64,000 nt of DNA from Dastarcus helophoroides (taxonomy: Eukaryota; Arthropoda; Insecta; Coleoptera; Bothrideridae), in assembly GCA_028583605.1 (NCBI GenBank), contig CM053327.1, positions 24,229,629 through 24,293,628 of the forward strand, in the 5' to 3' direction. The position numbers and the translations under genes are program-made. Positions 57,972 through 64,000 of the stretch are shown here, in pieces; within the stretch, counting starts at the first letter, position 1; the number at the start of each line of letters is the position of its first letter. The notes beneath the pieces are model-generated. The model did not search any database. It was not told the DNA's origin and saw nothing but the letters and a program-made list of their open reading frames with translations.

Positions 57972-59215
57972 TAGAGGCCGGATTTTAGGTAAATATCCTA
58001 TGATTCTAGCTTTTTACCTTTTTTGGCGTTTTTTATGCATTATTACCTAAATTTTAATTTCGCTTGTATTTTTGCCTTTTTAGAGATTATTTGGACCTTT
58101 TTCCAAAAAATTTCGTGTATCCATTTCTATGGGTTTTCATAAATACATTTATAACTTATTAATAATTTAAACAAAAATATGTACTTAATAAAATAAAGTA
58201 ATAACATGGGAATTTAGTCCATCATAACAAGAAAAAGCTTCAAGTAAAAATTTTCAAGCATTTACTTTTATAAGCCACGGCTCCTGCAAAGTTTTACCTG
58301 CTATTGTGGTGCACGACAATTACTGAACTATACGCTGTTCAAGTAAAATGATAAAATTACCTGAATCATATTCCTTTTCTAATTGTTATTCTTTGAACTA
58401 CTTTGCGTAAGAGCACTTGTGTGGGAAAAATGCATCCAGAAAGACAAAGTGCTCTAAACTCATAGTTTAGAAAAATCGCGTAATTATAGATGATAAAAGA
58501 CTTTTTGTAATAATTTATATATCATAGCAAACATTTTTTCAGGAAAAAATTGTGTTCATTTCAATCACACGCAAAAAACCTCATGTTACACAATATCACA
58601 TTTTGCATTTGTTGTTAATCAAAATGTAGTGTTAAATATTTTCATTAGAAATTAAGCAGTCCCAATTTTTCTAACTTCTTTGTTGCAAAAATATACTGAG
58701 GAGAAAATTTCCCATGAAGGAGGAAAAGCTACTTAAAGATAGCTGCCAAAAGGACGTTGCTTATATTTCTTATCGTAAAAATAATATGCTGCATTATTTT
58801 TCTCTTCCGAAAATAGGTAATACTAAAGAAGACGTATGTTGTTTTAAAATTTCCATCTTTTGAAAAAAGTAAAGAATTTGGCTAGATTCGCGTTAATGGT
58901 GAAAGCGACAGCTCGTTACCAAATGATGTAATTTGAACACTGTCTATCTATATATAGAAAAACTTTTTAAATTACTAGGATTTATTGTCGTGAAAATGTA
59001 CAATTTTTACAATAGAAAATATTGAGAGACATTTAATTTGTAGTTGGAAAAAAGTAACCTTAACTTAACTTAATTGACCTTGTTTAATTACCCTTTTAAT
59101 GCCTATTTTAGAGTATTTTGCCTTTTAGTGCCCTTTTTAGCTGTTCTTTTTTGCTAAATTTAACATTTTCCCCACCTTATTACCTTATTTGATTGTGCCT
59201 AAAATCTGGTCCCTA
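57972..59215. mobile_element. hAT-like nonautonomous element
   Basis: Left end TAGAGGCCGGATTTTAGG and right end CCTAAAATCTGGTCCCTA are inverted repeats (15 of 18 match). They are flanked by GTTACCAT (57964-57971) and GTTATCAG (59216-59223), an 8-bp duplication with two changes, the size typical of hAT. TACCTTTTT/GCCTTTTTAG words near both ends look like subterminal motifs. No transposase is encoded in its 1244 bp. Confidence 0.6.
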
Positions 59216-59449
59216 GTTATCAGTGTCGATTTTTTTTCAGAAAAGCGAATTATTCAACTACTCCCGAAGGCAAAAAAGTAATTTAATGATTTGTATATTT
59301 TCATTATTTAGGCTTAATCCGAACAATGTTTTATTTTTTCGATCCCTGATTATAAGTTGTGGCGCAGTTGCCCCTTTACCTCGTGATGTCAAAGCCGCTT
59401 GGATCCAGTGACAGCTCGAGAAAGCGTTAAATTATGATTTTTAGTTGAT

Positions 59450-60664
59450 ACTAACCTTCAAACGATACGTGTATAAATTTGACAGCAATCTGACTATTGA
59501 TTCGTCAGTTACAGCATTTTGTGTCGAGCAACGTTTGTTATTGAAAAAAAAAAATGGAAAAAAGTGAATGTCGAGTTTTGATAAACTATTGCTTTTTGAT
59601 GAAAAAAATACAAAGGAAACCAAACAATGGCTTGATAAACATTATCCGAACTCTGCTCCATCGAGACAGATGGTAGAGAAGTGGATTACTGAATTTAAAT
59701 GTGGTCGTACCAGCACAAATGATGCAGAGCGAAGTGGACGCCCAAATGAGGCTGTTATTCCAGAGAACATCAAAAAAATCTACAAATTGGTTATGAACGA
59801 TCGCAAATTGAAGGTGCACGAGCTAGCTGACATTGTAAAGGTATCAGATGGTAGTGTTTTTACCATTTTACACGAACATTTGGGTATGCGAAAGCTCTGT
59901 GCAAAATGGGTGCCGCGTGAGCTCACAGTCGACCAAAGACAACAACGAATCGATGCTTCAGAGGAGTGTTTGGCGCTGTTAAACCCCAATAAAATGGAAT
60001 TCTATCGTCGATATGTGACAATGGATGAGACATGGCTTCACTATTACACACCAGAATCCAAAAGACAGTCAGCTGAGTGGACAGCAGTCGACGAAGCGAG
60101 TCCAAAGCGAGCAAAGACGCAACAGTCGGCCGGTAAGGTGATGGCTTCTGTATTTTGGAATGCGAACGGAATAATATTCATCGACTATCTCCAAAAAGGA
60201 ACCATCATCAACAGCGACTATTACCGTGTACTTTTGGATCGATTGAAAGCTGAAATCACAAAGAAACGGCCACAATTGCAAAAGAAAAAAGTATTGTTTC
60301 ACCAAGACAATGCACTGTCACAAATCGATGAAAACGATGGCAACATTGAATGAATTGAGCTTCGAATTGCTTACCCACCCACCGTATTCTTCAGATTTAG
60401 CCCCCAGCGATTTTTTCCTGTTTTCAGATCTCAAGAAAATGCTTGTTGGAAAGAAATTTAGGTCCAATGATGAAGTAATCGCTGAATCTAAGGCCTATTT
60501 TGACGAGAAAGAGAAATCGTACTATAAAAGCGGTATCGAAAAGTTGGAAAATCGCTATACTCGTTGTATCACCCTCGAAGGCAATTATGTTGAATAGTAA
60601 AATCAAGTTTTGTCAAAATTTTGTTTTTTTCTTACTTATCCTACGGACTTATTGAATGACCTGG
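59450..60664 (+). mobile_element. mariner element, 3' TIR present, 5' TIR not found
   Basis: The right end ACTTATTGAATGACCTGG (60647-60664) followed by TA is the usual mariner terminal repeat. I could not find its mirror upstream of the transposase; the leader AAACGATACGTGTATAAATT at about 59459 looks like normal mariner 5' untranslated sequence, so the left end has probably been lost. Confidence 0.65.
59554..60597 (+). pseudogene. mauritiana-type mariner transposase, two frameshifts
   Basis: Cut-and-paste transposase, DD34D type. The start MEKSECRVLINYCFLM (59554) shifts frame within an A run near 59600 and continues EKNTKETKQWLDKHYP, the helix-turn-helix region GSVFTILHEHLGMRKLC, then YVTMDETWLHYYTPESK (first Asp), KVLFHQDNA (second Asp) and, after a second shift at about 60312, CHKSMKTM and PPYSSDLAPSDFFLF (third Asp). 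It ends ITLEGNYVE at 60597. All three catalytic Asp and the WVPRELT linker are kept; length about 345 residues matches the family. Only two small indels separate it from an open frame, so it is a fairly young copy. Confidence 0.9.
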
Positions 60665-62844
60665 TATTTATATCTACCAGAAAAAAAAATTATTTATCCT
60701 TATTATAATTATTTTATAAGTATAAGATAGATAAATTAGGTGCATAATTTGTTTTAATGTGTTACATGACTAGAAATCGTTTACCAGAAATGGTTTACTT
60801 ACGTGCTTGCAATAAACCTTTTCCTTTAGAATTTCGAATATAAAAATTCGGCGATAAGTTTGAAATTTGTCGAGTCGCAGGAATATCCGGCCCCGGTTGA
60901 CCACTATATAAATCAGATGAATACCCGAGGCCGCTGAAAAATGTTGTGGTGAAAGAAATATAGTCCACGGTTAAAGAGGCCTGGGAAGTGAACTGTTAAT
61001 CTCTTATAGGGACCACTTTATTTCCTAACGTGAAAATATTGAATACATTTATTATAAGTGCCCGATTGTTCCGCGAAACGAAAATAATAAAAAAAGAATG
61101 AATTGTTTCGTTTGAGCGGAGAGTTTTTCCAAAGCGGTGGTATCTTTTGATTTTATAACCCTTTCGAATTAAAATTCATCGCGAGGCCTTTGAGGTTGGT
61201 AGCTTCAAAGCGAATTATGCTAATCTATTCTTTGTTTACCCAATTAGGTTTTTAATTATTTTTTTGGGAGTTCGAAAAGTAAGAGAAGTGTCTAATTTAT
61301 TTACAAAGTTGTTGCATAGATCCTAGGATCTGAGGCGTCCCAATTACCTTCTGGAATTAATTATAAAATTTCTCACCCGTTTTAATTTCTTGTCTTTATT
61401 GCTTTGGAGATAATGTAGGCAAGTTAATTACGAAGAAACGCCGACTAATGTGATTTGACTTAGAAAAGTCCATTAGCTTTCGTGTGAAGTGAAATGAATA
61501 AATTAAAAGAGTTGCGAATTTTGCGAATATTTATTTTTTCTTAAACCTGGTAGGGTTATTACTTTCTCATGGTAAACTTACGCTAATTATTTAACAGTGG
61601 GTTCCTTTTAGAATTTTTGAATAGTTATTTTCTAAAGTTTGGTAAATTAAACACAAGAAAAAAAGAGACATATCAAATTCTGACATATGAAATATAATAT
61701 AAAAAAAATACATGTCGCTTTTCACAGCGGACATGAAACATTCTAAAATATGACTAGTAGAAAAACACATGCAACTTGCAAAATTTAAGATGTATTTTGC
61801 TTCGTTATTAATTGATGTCCTAATTAAATTGTCTCACGAAGTTTATTGTTATCCATTTATAATTTTAACTGCTATAAAGGTCTCTTTCTTTTTGCACAAG
61901 ACTTTGTTTAATATCTTTCAGAATTATATTCAGAGAATGTCTCAGATGTCTAAAATATATTCAACATTTCCGTGCAAATGGCTATGATAAGTTATTTAAA
62001 GGCACTGAAGGATAATAATTTAAACATGACAACTGAAATATCTTCCGAGCTTAAAGGAACTAATTCAATTATAAATTGTTTCTTGGACTGCTTTGCTGTG
62101 TCTTTTATTTATCAGCCCTTAAATGGATACAATTTCAATTTTCATTCCTTATCTAAATCGACGCACACATTTTAAATATTTTCAAAGTGAGTCGTCCTCG
62201 AACAGGAGGTCTTTGTGAATTTCAGTTAATTTGATCTTTAAAGACTGTTTAAAGGCAAGTTACTGCATATTTATGTTCCGTGAAATATGTACCACAAAAA
62301 TTGTAATTAAATTTACTTCTAATCTCGTGTAGAACAACTTTGAATGTAAAATTTATGAAGTAAATAAATTAAAAACTTAAAACATTTAACACACCTCTTC
62401 TGAATAATCAAAGAGGTGTTGCTAGACTCACGATACTTCAGGTAGCTAACCACACTCAAGCCCTTTAAGATTAGAAATGTGTCACTCTAAGAATAAATAA
62501 AACCTTTTTTTGTCATTATTGGACGTACCTCCACCTTATTACTGATGTCGAAAAACCGGAATGCATTTTTTAATACCACTAATTTCTAAGAGGAAGATCA
62601 GTTTCTTTGTTATGAAACTACTAACTCGTTTCTTTTTCAAAAAAACATTTTTTAAAAAAAATTTTATTTTTCCTTAAAATTGTCGCATACATTTTCATAT
62701 TTCAAATTGTCGCTGAAAATGTGAAGTCTTGTAATAATTTATTAAAGAGTTAAAGGCAAGTTCTGCAAATCAAGAAAGATGTACAAAACAAAAAATTATT
62801 AAGTATGATACTGTTACTAATCATGTGTAGTAAAAACTTATCGT
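60665..62844. other. Intergenic, no gene recognised
   Basis: AT-rich. Small frames at 61769-62175 have no family. A perfect 9-bp hairpin ACACCTCTT/AAGAGGTGT lies at 62391-62419 with an 11-base loop. Confidence 0.5.
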
Positions 62845-62857
62845 GGTTTCACGTGGT

Positions 62858-62919
62858 TCAGGGGACAAGATTTGTATTTCAATTTTTAAAGATAACCAAG
62901 GACCAGTCCATTCCACCAG
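62858..62919 (+). mobile_element. Penelope-like element 3' tail, copy D
   Basis: CAGGGGACAAGATTTGTATT, then TTCAATTTTTAAAGATAACC and AAGGACCAGTCCATTCCACC, correspond to 56420-56476. The hairpin-GAAAC part is missing in this copy; the match begins at the CAG. Confidence 0.65.
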
Positions 62920-63059
62920 AAAAAAAAAATATATATAGAGGTTTACTTATTGTTTGGAAATGCACGAAAATGTTCCCAATATACATAATATACATGTATA
63001 GGTATACCCAAATATGTAAAATCTGTATTTATTTATGTTTGACTGTTCCTGTTTTTATG

Positions 63060-63180
63060 TCTTTCCTTTTAATTTTTCAAGCTCTTTTAGTTCTCTTGTT
63101 TTTTGTTTCCTCCTTTTTCTTACTATTTTTTTTATCTTCTTTTCTTGAAAAATATAATTTCTACTCGTTCGTATTACTCT
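63060..63180 (+). repeat. Pyrimidine-rich tract
   Basis: About 120 bases of mostly T and C (TTTCCTTTT, TTTCCTCCTTTTTC, TTTTTTTATCTTC). Any frames here are Phe/Leu/Ser by composition. Confidence 0.6.
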
Positions 63181-63519
63181 TTTGAGGTTTTATACAGTGC
63201 TAGTTTGTATCTTGTAATAAATTCAGTAAATCAAAGACAGTTTTTTTCGGAAATATGTTTGGACACATTGGTTAATATTTTAATTTGCGCTCTTCTTGAT
63301 GTAGAAAAATTTTATACACTATGTCCCAAAAAGACATGACGTCATTGACAATTTTGTTAAATGGCAGCTATATTTTTTCTTGACTATTCCTAAAGGTTAT
63401 ATCAAAGGTTATGTGTGCCAAATTTTAAATTTTTATTCCTTGTCATTTAAAAGATATTTACAAATTTAATAACTAAGTCAAAAAATCAAGAAATCTGATT
63501 TAATTCAATTCGTTTATTC

Positions 63520-64000
63520 AGAGAGAAGTATCCTAATTTACCACCTATTGAAAAACAGTTTCGGCAAAATGGGCATTTAAGAAAAACAAGTAATCTTCGT
63601 CAAAATGCGCTCAATGAATATGTCAAAATTAATGTACTTCTCCCTGTCCAAGAAAATCCTCCTGTCCCCACTAGTCAGATAGAAATTAGCCAGTATTCAG
63701 TTGCAAGAATTCTGAAAATGCAAAAATTTCATTCTTATAAAATGACAATCCTCCATGAACTCTTAGAACATGATCCGGATAGAAGACTCCAGTTTTTCGA
63801 TCAAATGATGGATCTACCGGACAGAAATGTTTTAAGCATAGAAAATAATCTGTTTTCAGATGAATCAACGTTTATGTTAAATGATGAGTTAATCGTCAAA
63901 ATTGTCGACACTGGGCAGACAACAACCCTTACCGGATGAGGCAAGGCCACACTCAACAACCAGAGAAAGTCAATGTTTGGGCAGGGATTGTTGGTGATCG
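63520..64000 (+). pseudogene. Tc1/mariner-superfamily transposase, cut by the window edge
   Basis: Plus-strand relic reading REKYPNLPPIEKQFRQNGHL, NALNEYVKINVLLPVQENP, ISQYSVARILKMQKFHSYKM and ILHELLEHDPDRRLQFFDQM, then NNLFSDESTFMLNDE (first Asp of the triad, in SDE) and, after a shift at about 63905, HWADNNPYR and PEKVNVWAGI. This order (helix-turn-helix, RILK..KFHPYK, LFSDE.TF, KVNVWAGI) is that of the IS630-like transposases common in insects. The remaining catalytic part lies past position 64000. A possible left end CTATGTCCCAAAAAGACATG lies near 63321. Confidence 0.75.

Noticed and set aside
61769..62175. Two overlapping small plus-strand frames
   Set aside because: AT-driven composition, no family, no splice or promoter support.

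Overview
This is an AT-rich animal nuclear window, almost certainly from an insect. The evidence is one spliced gene of the insect-specific odorant receptor family (7tm_6), Tc1/mariner and pogo-type transposons with TA target duplications, jockey-, R1- and RTE-type LINEs, a Ty3/gypsy element and Penelope-like elements. A beetle is plausible but the order cannot be settled from the sequence. There are no operons, tRNAs, rRNAs or CRISPR arrays.

Layout. 1-1.67 kb: an R1-like LINE reverse transcriptase relic on the minus strand. 3.6-5.0 kb: the odorant receptor gene (minus, five inferred exons), the only host gene I can defend. 5.75-7.3 kb: a decayed jockey/CR1-like LINE (here called LINE-A), with relatives at 17.1, 28.6 and 37.5 kb. 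7.3-8.5 kb: a near-complete palindromic MITE. 13.5-16.6 kb: a pogo-type DNA transposon with a lightly damaged transposase and subterminal repeats. 17.8-23.7 kb: RTE tail, an RNase H-bearing LINE (minus) and a degenerate RTE LINE. 28.9-34.0 kb: a three-level nest, in which a MITE is interrupted by an internally deleted gypsy element whose 3' LTR is interrupted by a young 5'-truncated jockey LINE with an uninterrupted reading frame. 34.7 kb: a hammerhead-ribozyme-like motif on the minus strand. 37.5-39.1 kb: LINE-A copy split by a 977-bp solo LTR with TSD. 42.5-49.9 kb: duplicated segments, a deleted mariner and a 2.3-kb long-TIR element with transposase relics. 54.9-56.5 kb: another mariner-superfamily relic beside a Penelope-like GIY-YIG endonuclease remnant. 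58-60.7 kb: a hAT-like element and a mauritiana-type mariner pseudogene. The right edge cuts a further Tc1/mariner-superfamily transposase.

Much of the rest is very AT-rich, mainly short A/T runs, with no recognisable genes. The most unusual signals are (i) four stem-loops in the jockey LINE 3' region that keep the same loop while their stems differ and still pair, (ii) the hammerhead-like motif at 34.74 kb, and (iii) degenerate hairpin-GAAAC motifs at the ends of Penelope-like copies. No new multi-gene system was found; what stands out is RNA structure carried by retroelements.
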